From: Clostridiaceae bacterium OM02-2AC | GTDB lineage: Bacteria; Bacillota_I; Bacilli_A; Erysipelotrichales; Erysipelotrichaceae | Reading direction: 5' to 3' | Assembly (NCBI GenBank): GCA_003481775.1 | Contig: QULU01000032.1 | Coordinates: 1 to 56,955 of the forward strand | DNA length: 56,955 nt | Shown here: positions 40,894-50,076 of the stretch, in pieces | Position numbering within the stretch: the stretch's first letter is position 1 | Layout of the letters: each line of letters begins with the position of its first letter | The notes under the pieces: generated by a model | Told to the model about the DNA's origin: nothing | The model's input: only the letters and a program-made list of their open reading frames with translations | Databases searched by the model: none | Translations under genes and position numbers: made by a program

Positions 40894-41979
40894 ATGGCTA
40901 GATTAGGAATTTCTCTTTATCCGGAGCATTCTACTCTGGAGAAAGATAAAGCATATGTGACACTTGCCGCAAAATACGGATTCAAACGAATCTTTACCTG
41001 CCTGCTGAGTGTAGAAAAGGAACGTGAGGAAATCCTTGCGGAATTCAGAGAATTGATTGACCACGCACATTCCTATGGAATGGAAGTCATACTGGACGTT
41101 GCGCCGTTTGTATTTGAGAAGCTGCATGTTTCTTATGATGATCTGTCATTTTTCGCAGAGATGCATGCCGACGGTATTCGTCTGGATGAAGGATTTGATT
41201 CATTAAAGGAAGCTTTAATGACCTATAACCCGCAAAATTTGAAAATCGAAATCAACGCAAGTCTGGGTACGAAATATCTGGACAACATTATGAGCCATTA
41301 TCCAAAGCTGGATAATATTATTACCTGTCATAACTTTTATCCGCAGCGCTACAGCGGAATCAGCTATGAGCATTTTGAAAAATGCAGTCAGGACATTAAG
41401 GATTTGAATATTAAAGTCGCTGCCTTCGTATCCTCTCAGGAAGAGGGAACCTATGGCCCTTGGCCGGTAAATGAAGGTCTGTGTACTTTGGAAATACACC
41501 GTGATCTGCCGATTGACGTGCAGGCAAGACATTTGTTTGCCACCAGACTGGTGGACGATGTGATTATCGCAAATGCTTATGCGAGTGAGGAAGAGCTCTC
41601 TACGCTTTCAAAAATTGATCCGGGTAAACTGACCTTCAAGATTGATTTTGAAGCGGATCTTCACCCGACAGAAGAAAAAATTCTTTACGAGCATCCGCAT
41701 TTTGTTCGTGGAGATATGAGCGAGTATATGGCGAGAAGCACCATGCCGCGTGTTACCTACGCAAAGGAAAGTGTTCCGCCAAAGAATACAAGGGATTTAA
41801 AACGTGGAGATGTTGTCATTGTAAATGATGAATACTCCCGTTATAAAGGAGAATTGCATATTGTATTGAAGGATATGCCGAATGATGGAAGGAAAAATGT
41901 CATCGGTCATATACCAGAGGATGAGAGAATGCTGCTGGACTACATCAAACCATGGAAATCCTTCGGCTTTATGCGCTAG
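40894..41979 (+). CDS. MupG-like 6-phosphomuramidase (DUF871 family)
   Basis: This 361-residue protein is an N-terminal TIM barrel (RLGISLYPEHSTLEKDKAYV, DGIRLDEGF, TCHNFYPQRYSGIS) with a C-terminal cyclophilin-like domain (from about residue 250). This is the DUF871/MupG layout. Known MupG hydrolyses MurNAc-6-phosphate-GlcNAc inside the cell after PTS uptake of the disaccharide. The preceding PTS genes fit that job. Other phosphoglycosides are possible, as DUF871 has several subgroups. ATG 40894 follows AAAGGAGGAG. Confidence 0.82.
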   Translation: MARLGISLYPEHSTLEKDKAYVTLAAKYGFKRIFTCLLSVEKEREEILAEFRELIDHAHSYGMEVILDVAPFVFEKLHVSYDDLSFFAEMHADGIRLDEGFDSLKEALMTYNPQNLKIEINASLGTKYLDNIMSHYPKLDNIITCHNFYPQRYSGISYEHFEKCSQDIKDLNIKVAAFVSSQEEGTYGPWPVNEGLCTLEIHRDLPIDVQARHLFATRLVDDVIIANAYASEEELSTLSKIDPGKLTFKIDFEADLHPTEEKILYEHPHFVRGDMSEYMARSTMPRVTYAKESVPPKNTRDLKRGDVVIVNDEYSRYKGELHIVLKDMPNDGRKNVIGHIPEDERMLLDYIKPWKSFGFMR

Positions 41980-42000
41980 AATCAGAAACGAGGTGAAACT

Positions 42001-42663
42001 ATGGCAACTCCTATCTATCGAAAAATCAAAGACCTAATTATGCAGGAAATTGAAGATAAGGCTGCCAATTCACCAATTGATTCAGAACGTGATATGGCGG
42101 TTCGCTTTGATGCGAGCCGCATGACTGTGCGAAAAGCAATCGATGAGCTGGTTGAGGAGGGTTTCCTCTACCGCGATAAAAACAAGGGAACCTTTGTCGC
42201 TGACCGTAAGCTGCTGAAGAGAAATACAGCTGCGGAAATGCTGCAGGAAGAAATCAGCGAGTTCATCGTCATGTATTTTAATGTAAAGGATGCCGCAGAC
42301 ATTGCACCGATATTGGAAATCGATCAGGACGATCAGGTGTTGAGCGTTGTTCGGTTGAATACCGTCAATTCCAAGCCGACCAGCGTAGAGGAGATCTTCT
42401 TTATCCGAAACCAGATATCCGATGCAGATATGAAGAACCTGAAAAATCTGCTGGATATGAACGATTATGTAAAGAACGGACGTGTTACACAAAAGTTTAT
42501 TCCCATGCTGGTTCCGGTTCAGTTTGCGAACCTGCTGAAAATCAAAATGAACACTCCCATCATTCGTGTGGAGTCAGTAATCAGCAGTATGAGCGGGAAG
42601 CCGCTCGTTTACGTCCGTGCATATAATAACCCTTTCGAAAATGTGATAGAAATTACCCTATAA
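42001..42663 (+). CDS. GntR/HutC-family regulator with UTRA domain
   Basis: This 220-residue protein has an N-terminal winged helix (residues 1-70: SERDMAVRFDASRMTVRKAI, then DELVEEGFLYRDKNKGTFVA) and a UTRA effector domain (about 80-215, ending VYVRAYNNPFENVIEITL). Such regulators bind sugar phosphates. The dre-type operators at 37439, 37459 and 37683 are the expected sites, so it probably represses its own operon until a phosphosugar such as MurNAc-6P or GlcNAc-6P appears. Confidence 0.9.
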   Translation: MATPIYRKIKDLIMQEIEDKAANSPIDSERDMAVRFDASRMTVRKAIDELVEEGFLYRDKNKGTFVADRKLLKRNTAAEMLQEEISEFIVMYFNVKDAADIAPILEIDQDDQVLSVVRLNTVNSKPTSVEEIFFIRNQISDADMKNLKNLLDMNDYVKNGRVTQKFIPMLVPVQFANLLKIKMNTPIIRVESVISSMSGKPLVYVRAYNNPFENVIEITL

Positions 42664-42680
42664 TATGATGGAATGAATTG

Positions 42681-42707
42681 CACCCGGTTGCCCAGCCGGG
42701 TGTTTTT
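42681..42707 (+). terminator. Terminator of the MupG-PTS operon
   Basis: CACCCGG / CCGGGTG with an 8-base loop and five T, 18 bases after gntR. Confidence 0.85.
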
Positions 42708-42822
42708 ACTTGCAGCGGCTGAAATAAGGAAGGATATAGGATAGCTGCCAGCTGCGTGTGATTGCTGTATGACAGACAGCTATTACAGCGAATTTCGTTG
42801 TGTAACCGATTACAAATGTTAA

Positions 42823-43097
42823 TTGACGTATGGTTTTATGCGCACTAAAATAGGAAGTAGAACAACATATTACGCTGTATCGTCTGGTAAGAAGAAAGGA
42901 AGGTGGTTGAAGCAGTATATGGGCTGAAAGCGGTCGATCAATGTTGAAGGTGCAGCAGCTGTATTGGCAATGCTTGTTAATCGGATACGCCAGATTCTAT
43001 GATGACTAATTCAGAGAATGAAAGCAGTTTGTTGAAAGTATTCATTTACTTATACTTTATGAAATACGTATAAAACAGCAGAATCTGCTGTTTTTTT
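42823..43097 (+). ncRNA. Candidate small RNA with its own promoter and terminator
   Basis: TTGACG (42823) and TAAAAT (42846) are 17 bases apart. About 230 bases downstream, AACAGCAG / CTGCTGTT with T7 (43074-43097) ends the unit. No ORF with a good ribosome binding site lies between, so a non-coding transcript of about 240 bases is plausible. Confidence 0.35.
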
Positions 43098-43178
43098 GTG
43101 CATAATACGCCCAATTCGACTGGAAATGCAGTTATGTATAAATGTATACCATTTGAGACGATGTGAGGGAAAGTGGAC

Positions 43179-43856
43179 ATGATAAACATTATGGTAGCTG
43201 AGGATCAGCAGTTAATTCGCGAGAGTCTGAAAATTATTTTGGATTCCATCGAGGGGTTTGCGGTGAATAGTGTCGTAGGAAATGGGGAAGAGGTGTTGCA
43301 GCAGCTTGAGGGAAGGGCTGTTGATATCATCCTGATGGATATTCGTATGCCGGTAATGGATGGCGTGGAGTGTACCCGTATAGTAAAAGAGAAATATCCA
43401 AAGGTACATGTTTTGATTTTGACAACCTTTCTTGATGACGAATATGTAATGAAGGCACTTGTCTATGGGGCCAGTGGATATATTCTCAAGGGCATTTCAT
43501 TAGGGGAGCTGAAGTATGCTATAGAAACAACAATAAAGGGCGGCAGTGTGCTGAACCCGGATGTTGGGGCAAAGATGGTTCATATGATACATTACGGAAA
43601 ACGGCTGAAGAGGGAGAATCAGGAGCATCTGCGCGTGAATCTGCGTGTAAAGAAGCTGAGTGAGCGGGAATGGGATATCATCGGTGCGATTGCAAAGGGG
43701 ATGTCCAATCGTGAAATCGCTGAAAAGATGATTTTTACTGAAGGAACGATACGGAATTATCTGAGTATTATTCTGGAGAAGCTGCAGCTTAGAGACCGAA
43801 CACAGCTGGCAATCTGGTATCTGCAGGATGGGGCAAAGCTACAGCCTGCCTGCTGA
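43179..43856 (+). CDS. NarL/LuxR-family response regulator
   Basis: This 225-residue protein has a receiver domain with acidic AEDQQ, phosphorylated Asp54 in IILMDIRMPVMDG, Thr in LILTTF and Lys in YILKGIS. A LuxR-type helix-turn-helix follows (LSEREWDIIGAIAKGMSNRE onward). No histidine kinase gene is adjacent, so it is an orphan here. ATG 43179 gives a correct 8-base spacing from GAGGGA; the GTG at 43173 would be too close. It is a candidate regulator of the fructan hydrolase gene downstream. Confidence 0.88.
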   Translation: MINIMVAEDQQLIRESLKIILDSIEGFAVNSVVGNGEEVLQQLEGRAVDIILMDIRMPVMDGVECTRIVKEKYPKVHVLILTTFLDDEYVMKALVYGASGYILKGISLGELKYAIETTIKGGSVLNPDVGAKMVHMIHYGKRLKRENQEHLRVNLRVKKLSEREWDIIGAIAKGMSNREIAEKMIFTEGTIRNYLSIILEKLQLRDRTQLAIWYLQDGAKLQPAC

Positions 43857-44012
43857 ACTACAGGCACATAACACGCAATGCATAACTATAAACAGTTTAA
43901 CGAATGTCAATGTAAGTGATTACAAAATACACTGTGTTGACATTTTTTCTTTCGATATACTTTAAATAGAGCATCGATAAGATGTTGGAAGGATAGGAAA
44001 AGGAGAGATCGT

Positions 44013-47000
44013 ATGACGAGAAAAACGACAAGAATGCTGACAGCTTTTCTGTCATGTTCCATGGCAGTTACCAATTTAGTTCCTTTTAATGTAATGGCTG
44101 AGACTATTGCGGCTGAGCCACAGGAGGTACAGGTGCCTGCACCAAAGGAGCAGAATACAAAAGAAGCAGCTTCTGTACAGCTGACAAGATTTAAAGGAGA
44201 GCATGTTCGCACAGAGGATGGCAAAGTGATCCTGGACAATACGAACGGGGATAATTTTGCGATGAGTGAGGACATACAAGAGCTGGCAGATGATTTTCAC
44301 TACAGTGCAGATTTAACAATCAAAAGTGGGAATGCGCAATGCGCTGCACTGCTGGTCGGTGTGGGAAATCGAAATGATCCCAGCAAGGCATGGAGAGCAG
44401 CAAATGTCATCAGGCATGAGGGAGAAAACAAAATGCGCATGTTTCGTGTGCCCGGTGATCATAATTATCAGCCCATGCAGATACTGAATGACTATGATTC
44501 TACAAAAACGGTACATCTGGATCTGGATATAAAGGCAAATGGGGACTTTATCTACAAGGTAACCAGTGAAGGCGGCAGTGAAAATGTGATGAGCGGAAAT
44601 ATGGATGACTGGGCCGGCGGATATATTGGACTGCTATCCTTTCAGACAGAGGCTGAGCTTTCCAATATCCAGTTCACAGATCGTACAGAAAGAGCAGATG
44701 AAAGCTTATTCCACACCACCTTGGAAAATCTGCGCGGTCTTCAGGGAAGCTGGAAAATCACAGAAAAGGGTATGCACTCGCAGGGAAACGGCGATAACTT
44801 TGCAATCTCTGATACGAAAATAGAAAACTTCGAGTATTCCGCCAACATAAACAATCTGGATGAAAAGGGTGCCGGGGCATTGATGTTCCGTGTACAGAAT
44901 CCAAACAATCCCAAGGACGGCTGTTATGTGATCAATGCGGATTACACACATAATATTTTCAAGCTGTTTGAATTTCCAACAGGCGGCAGTATTGCAGAGG
45001 TTCCTTTGAGCGATGTGGAGCCGAATGCAGATGGCTCCTATGATATCAAGGTAATCGTCGTTGGAGAAGACATCTATGTTTATGCCAATGGAAAAGGAAT
45101 TATGCGTGAAAAGGACAGCCGTCATAAGGGAGAATCCTATCTCGGACTGCTAACATGGGATGGAAATATCGAATATCAGAATTTGTATCACAAGGCCGCT
45201 GGTGAGCTTCCTCCTGTTGAAGAGGCGAAGCTGAGTGATTTCAAAATATTAACGGATGGCGTGACGATTACTCCAACATTTGACCCGGATGTGAAAAACT
45301 ACGGTATGGATATTCCGGCCGGCGTGGATCGTGTCGTGGTAAAGCCGGAATCCAGCGGGGATGTTTACATTACACTGAAGGATCGTAACAACAAGGTGAT
45401 AAAGGAAAAACAAAAGGTCACTGATACCTTTACCTTAACTGCGGAAGACTTCGATATGAATTTTCTGAATATGGGAGTTACGATTGAAAAAGACGGGTTC
45501 CGTGAGAATATCAATTTCGCTGTAAATAAATGGCTGTCAACAGCAGAGCTGGCACAGCAGCCATACCGCGCACAGTTCCATGTGACACCACAGATTAACT
45601 TTATGAATGATCCCAACGGTATGGTATATGATTCCACAGACGGCTACTGGCATTTATTCTATCAATATTCCCCCAATAATAACTTCTATAAGCAGTCGCA
45701 GGCACATGTACGCTCCAAGGATCTTGTAAACTGGGAACAGCAGCCGCTAGGCTTGCAAATCGATGAACACGGTCTTATTTTCTCGGGTTCTGCAGTAGAG
45801 GATACAGAGAATACTTCCGGATTGTTTGATAATAACAAATCCGGAGAATCCAGACTGGTTTCTATATATACATATCATAATGAAAAAACAGGAAAGCAAT
45901 CTCAGGCAATCGCTACCAGTAAGGATCACGGGATTACATGGCAGAAATATGCCGGTAATCCGGTTCTTCCAAATGAAGGCAATACCCTTTCGGGAAATGA
46001 TTTCCGTGATCCGAAGGTTTTTCAGATAGACGGTGATGACAGCAAGACATGGTATATGGTGACGGCAGGAGGCGCTGCACAGATTTTCACCAGCAAGGAT
46101 TTGATTCATTGGACAAGATCTCAGAATTTGACCTATAAAAACGGAGATCAGATTCATTCTGAGTGTCCGGGACTGATTCCGGCAAAGGTAAATGGAACAG
46201 GAGAAACTAAGTGGATTTATAACGGTAGTGCCGGATTTTATGTAGTCGGAAGTATGGAAAAGGATGAAAATGGTATTTATAAATGGACTGCAGAATCTGA
46301 AAAGATGGATATTGATTCCAATGCCAATCCATGGGGCGGTTTTGGGAAATATGCAACGATGACATTTTATCGGGACGGTACAGGAAAGAATCGTCAGATT
46401 GGAATCAGCTGGCTGCAGGACTTCATAGAATTCGATGGCAAAACATATAAGGGATTGCAATCACTTCCGCAGGAATACGGATTGAAGCAGGATGCAGACG
46501 GTAACTATATCGTAACATCGAATGTTGTGGAGGAAGTGAACGCTCTAAGGGATACAAATCATATGCTGTATCAGACAAAAAATAAAAAGGTTTCCTCATC
46601 TGATGCCAATATCCTGCGAGGCATATCCGGCATCCGCTATGACCTGGAGGGTGAATTCACGCTGGGAACTGCGAAGGAATTCGGCTTCAAGCTGCGCAAG
46701 GGAAATGGAAAGGAGCTGATTTTCAAATACAATAAGGAAACACAGAAAATGTATGTGGATGGCAGAAATGCAGGCTATCATGTGAACAGCGGTAATTTCT
46801 CTTATACCCTGAAACCGCTGGAAGGAAATAAGGTTAAACTTCGTATTATCATTGATCAGGGTGCTGTAGAAGCATTTGGCAACGATGGAGAGGCCAATAT
46901 TTCTACCGCTATGTATCAGGAAAACAGCAATATCGGTATGGAATTCTTCTGTGATGAAGGAGACGTTACGATTGATCAGCTGAAAATTTACGATATGAAG

Positions 47001-48827
47001 TCCATGTATACCGGTAAATCAGGCTCTGATTCGGAAGCACCGCAGCTTTATCTGTCCGCTCCTCGGGAAGCTGAGGTTCATACAGAATTCCGTGTGGATA
47101 CCAATATGTATCCGAATATGGAAAGTGGAGATATCGTTTGGACGATTGATCCGGGACTGCAGCTTGTGAAAGAAGAAAAAGGAAGTATTGTTGTTTCCGG
47201 CAGCAAGGAGGGAACCTATAAAATAAAAGCATCCGCAAAAGGTCTGGAAAAAGAAGTGGAAATCAAAATCTTCACATCCAGCTTTGCTTCAAATATTCCG
47301 GATTGGAAGCTGGATGGAGGTATTTGGGCAAAATCTACGGACGGAGTTATCGGCACCAATACCGGGGGTGACAGCTTTTTGATTCATGATACACGGATAT
47401 TCAAAGACAAAGCATTTGTATATGAAGCGGATATGCAAATTTTGGAGGGCACTGCCGCAGGTATCGTATTCGGTGTCAGCGACAGAAATAATCCGGCAGC
47501 TGACTGGTTCTGTGCAAACATTGAGCGTAAGGATGACGGCAGCTCTATTGCCAAGCTGTTTAAAAATCAGAACGGAGAAATCTGGAATGAGACAAAAGTA
47601 ATTCCGGCAAAGAAATCCAAAGCAGCAACGCAGGCGCATTTGAAGGTTGTTTATGACGGTGCCGGTAAATTGGAGTATTGGCTGGATGGTGAAAAGATTT
47701 TGGAACGAAGCAATGTGGATATGCAGGATGGCTATCTCGGTGTACAGACCTTCCGTTCAACTACCGTCTTTAACAATGTAACTATACAATACCCAGATGC
47801 ATCTGTTGTACGTCTGATGGAGAATGTTCCATCAATAACACTTGCATTCGGTGATAAGACACTAAAGGATCAGCTGCCGAAACAGATTCGTGTTAAGCTT
47901 GACAACGATGTTGAATTGCTGGAGACGATCACATGGAAGCTGGATGATGTGAATGTAAACAAAGCCGGCGTGTATACCTTACATGGAAAAGCAGCCGGTC
48001 ACACCATAGAGGTGAAGGTCACAGTAAAGGCAGACAAGAAAGAGCTGCAGAAGCTTCTGGAGCAGGCTAAAACCTATGTAAAGGAAGACTATACAAAAGA
48101 TAGCTGGAAGACATTTGAAGCAGCATGGTATCGTGCAGCTGCGGTGTTTGCGGATGAAACTGCTGCGCAAATGGATGTGAACAGCAGTGCAGCTGCTTTG
48201 GAAAAGGCGATGCAGGGGCTGGAAAAAGCAGTTATCACCGCCGACAAGAGAGAATTGAAGGAGCTTCTGGCATCCGCCAAGAAAATCAAAGCGGAAGGCT
48301 ATACAGCGAGCAGCTATGCCGCGCTTAAAAAAGCTATTGCCGCAGCTGAAAAGGTGTTGGCGGATGAGTCGGCTTTACAGAGTGAAGTGGATACGGCACA
48401 AAACAATCTGAGACAGGCAGTTCTGGCACTGGAAGCTGCACAGAGCACTGTGAACAAGGAGCAGCTGCAGACTCTGGTAAATATGCTGAAGACTGTAAAG
48501 AAGGATGGATATACTGCAGATTCATGGGAGGCATTTGTAAAGGCGCTTGAGCAGGCAGAAGCCGTTTTGAAGGATGAAACAGCTGATGATGCCGCTGTAA
48601 CCAAAGCATATGAGACCCTGCAGAAGAGCTATCGCAGCTTGCAGATGGCAGCGGTAGAGGGGGAAGAAAAACCGCAGAAAGAAGAAGAAAAGAAGTCGTC
48701 AAAACCTGTTGCTGAGCATCCGGATACCGGTGATACCACAGCCACAGCCACAGCCGGTATGCTTACACTGCTCGCCGGAGGTGCTGCTATCGCTATCAGG
48801 CGAAGAAGAAAGCAAGGCAAATCCTAA
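44013..48827 (+). CDS. Cell-wall-anchored GH32 fructan/levan hydrolase
   Basis: This 1604-residue protein has a signal peptide (1-30). Two lectin-like beta-sandwich repeats (about 45-230 and 232-400) and a linker precede the GH32 catalytic region (about 520-1010). The nucleophile is Asp533 in FMNDPNG, with Asp666 in FRDPKV and the acid/base Glu717 in ECPGL. A third beta-sandwich (about 1090-1260), a Big_4-like domain and three FIVAR-type three-helix repeats (about 1335-1540) follow, then HPDTGD, a hydrophobic helix and RRRRK. It should cut beta-fructosides outside the cell while fixed to the wall. ATG follows AAAGGAGAG. Confidence 0.92.
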   Translation: MTRKTTRMLTAFLSCSMAVTNLVPFNVMAETIAAEPQEVQVPAPKEQNTKEAASVQLTRFKGEHVRTEDGKVILDNTNGDNFAMSEDIQELADDFHYSADLTIKSGNAQCAALLVGVGNRNDPSKAWRAANVIRHEGENKMRMFRVPGDHNYQPMQILNDYDSTKTVHLDLDIKANGDFIYKVTSEGGSENVMSGNMDDWAGGYIGLLSFQTEAELSNIQFTDRTERADESLFHTTLENLRGLQGSWKITEKGMHSQGNGDNFAISDTKIENFEYSANINNLDEKGAGALMFRVQNPNNPKDGCYVINADYTHNIFKLFEFPTGGSIAEVPLSDVEPNADGSYDIKVIVVGEDIYVYANGKGIMREKDSRHKGESYLGLLTWDGNIEYQNLYHKAAGELPPVEEAKLSDFKILTDGVTITPTFDPDVKNYGMDIPAGVDRVVVKPESSGDVYITLKDRNNKVIKEKQKVTDTFTLTAEDFDMNFLNMGVTIEKDGFRENINFAVNKWLSTAELAQQPYRAQFHVTPQINFMNDPNGMVYDSTDGYWHLFYQYSPNNNFYKQSQAHVRSKDLVNWEQQPLGLQIDEHGLIFSGSAVEDTENTSGLFDNNKSGESRLVSIYTYHNEKTGKQSQAIATSKDHGITWQKYAGNPVLPNEGNTLSGNDFRDPKVFQIDGDDSKTWYMVTAGGAAQIFTSKDLIHWTRSQNLTYKNGDQIHSECPGLIPAKVNGTGETKWIYNGSAGFYVVGSMEKDENGIYKWTAESEKMDIDSNANPWGGFGKYATMTFYRDGTGKNRQIGISWLQDFIEFDGKTYKGLQSLPQEYGLKQDADGNYIVTSNVVEEVNALRDTNHMLYQTKNKKVSSSDANILRGISGIRYDLEGEFTLGTAKEFGFKLRKGNGKELIFKYNKETQKMYVDGRNAGYHVNSGNFSYTLKPLEGNKVKLRIIIDQGAVEAFGNDGEANISTAMYQENSNIGMEFFCDEGDVTIDQLKIYDMKSMYTGKSGSDSEAPQLYLSAPREAEVHTEFRVDTNMYPNMESGDIVWTIDPGLQLVKEEKGSIVVSGSKEGTYKIKASAKGLEKEVEIKIFTSSFASNIPDWKLDGGIWAKSTDGVIGTNTGGDSFLIHDTRIFKDKAFVYEADMQILEGTAAGIVFGVSDRNNPAADWFCANIERKDDGSSIAKLFKNQNGEIWNETKVIPAKKSKAATQAHLKVVYDGAGKLEYWLDGEKILERSNVDMQDGYLGVQTFRSTTVFNNVTIQYPDASVVRLMENVPSITLAFGDKTLKDQLPKQIRVKLDNDVELLETITWKLDDVNVNKAGVYTLHGKAAGHTIEVKVTVKADKKELQKLLEQAKTYVKEDYTKDSWKTFEAAWYRAAAVFADETAAQMDVNSSAAALEKAMQGLEKAVITADKRELKELLASAKKIKAEGYTASSYAALKKAIAAAEKVLADESALQSEVDTAQNNLRQAVLALEAAQSTVNKEQLQTLVNMLKTVKKDGYTADSWEAFVKALEQAEAVLKDETADDAAVTKAYETLQKSYRSLQMAAVEGEEKPQKEEEKKSSKPVAEHPDTGDTTATATAGMLTLLAGGAAIAIRRRRKQGKS

Positions 48828-48844
48828 GAATTGATTTCATAGAG

Positions 48845-48869
48845 AGCTCACAAGATACGTGAGCTTTTC
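48845..48869 (+). terminator. Terminator of the GH32 gene
   Basis: AGCTCAC / GTGAGCT with a 6-7 base loop and four T, 18 bases past the stop. Confidence 0.7.
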
Positions 48870-49105
48870 TGCTATATCCGCTCATACCGTGCAGTACCTC
48901 TTTTCCTGTCCTGTGCCACGGTATGAAGTCAAGGTGCTACTGCCGACTGTAATTTACAGAAAGAATGTCCCCACATACATAATCGGCTTGAATGAAAGAG
49001 GATACAGGATACTGAATTCGGTTTTTCTTTCGTATATTCAGTATTCACTGTAATTTTTCTCTTATTTCTAGTATAATAAGAATATTAGTTTCAGGAGGCA
49101 CTTAT

Positions 49106-50059
49106 ATGGATAAAACAGTATTAGAGAAATATACAAAAACATATGGTACACGTTTCAGCAGACGACAGAAGAAGCGTTTTATCGAAGCATTACATCAGGA
49201 TTTTCATGCCCTTGGATATGAATCCACGATGATTGAAGGGAAAAAGCTGCTGTCACATGCCCATAACTATTTGTATGGAAACATGAAGCAGATGAAGACG
49301 GTCATTGTCGTACCCTACGATACACCGGAAAGAAAGTTTTGGAAAAAGGTGCTGTATTTTCCTTTTGACGGTACCAAAACGGCAAACAAGACCATGGTCG
49401 CAACCTATGTCCCGATTTTCATATTCTTTGCATTGATTTTCGGAGGTCTGTATGGATTGCAGCCGCTGATTACTTCCACAGGACTGGCGTCACTGATTTC
49501 CTTTGGCTTATTCCTGCTGACTGTCATGCTGATGTACTGGATGATGCACGGCTTTCACAATGCTCATAATTATAACCGTAATTCTGCGACAATAGCCGCT
49601 GCTGTTGAAATCGCAAGAGGTCTGAGCAAGGACGAGCGTAAGAAGGTGGGCTTTCTGTTTACGGATAAGAACAAGATGCGTTTTATCGGTGCAGAGGCAG
49701 CCGCAAAGGATCTGGCCAATGCGGGTAAAAATCCGACGCTCATCTGTCTGGACTGCATCGCAAAGGGCAGCGTCGTACAGATTGGCTTCAATCCGCAGAA
49801 CCGTAAGCTGGCAAATGAAATAGCTAAATATCATCCGAAAAAGAAAGCGATTGATGTCATCAAGCTAAATGAGGATATGCGTACACAAAGTGCTATGGCA
49901 TATTTCAAGAAAGCGGTTGTTATTTCCTGTGGCGAGCTGGATGATGCCGGAAGTCTTTGTGTTAGCGGAACCGGCACGGGCAAGGATCGTGATATAGAGC
50001 CGGAAACGCTGGATGGCAATATCACGATGGTGAAAGAATATCTGCATAACCAGAAATAA
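49106..50059 (+). CDS. Membrane protein with M28-peptidase-like halves
   Basis: This 317-residue protein has an N-terminal soluble part, two membrane helices (about 96-117 and 126-147) and a C-terminal alpha-beta part. The last recalls zinc aminopeptidases: NRNSATIAAAVEIARGL like the NASGVA helix, then VGFLFTDKNKMRFIGAEAAA like the EE-x-G-S strand. The metal ligands (the Asp and Glu-Glu) are not visible, so it is probably not catalytic. It is followed by cardiolipin synthase after 17 bases, suggesting an envelope role. Confidence 0.5.
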   Translation: MDKTVLEKYTKTYGTRFSRRQKKRFIEALHQDFHALGYESTMIEGKKLLSHAHNYLYGNMKQMKTVIVVPYDTPERKFWKKVLYFPFDGTKTANKTMVATYVPIFIFFALIFGGLYGLQPLITSTGLASLISFGLFLLTVMLMYWMMHGFHNAHNYNRNSATIAAAVEIARGLSKDERKKVGFLFTDKNKMRFIGAEAAAKDLANAGKNPTLICLDCIAKGSVVQIGFNPQNRKLANEIAKYHPKKKAIDVIKLNEDMRTQSAMAYFKKAVVISCGELDDAGSLCVSGTGTGKDRDIEPETLDGNITMVKEYLHNQK

Positions 50060-50076
50060 AAAAAGGAGGGAGCCGC

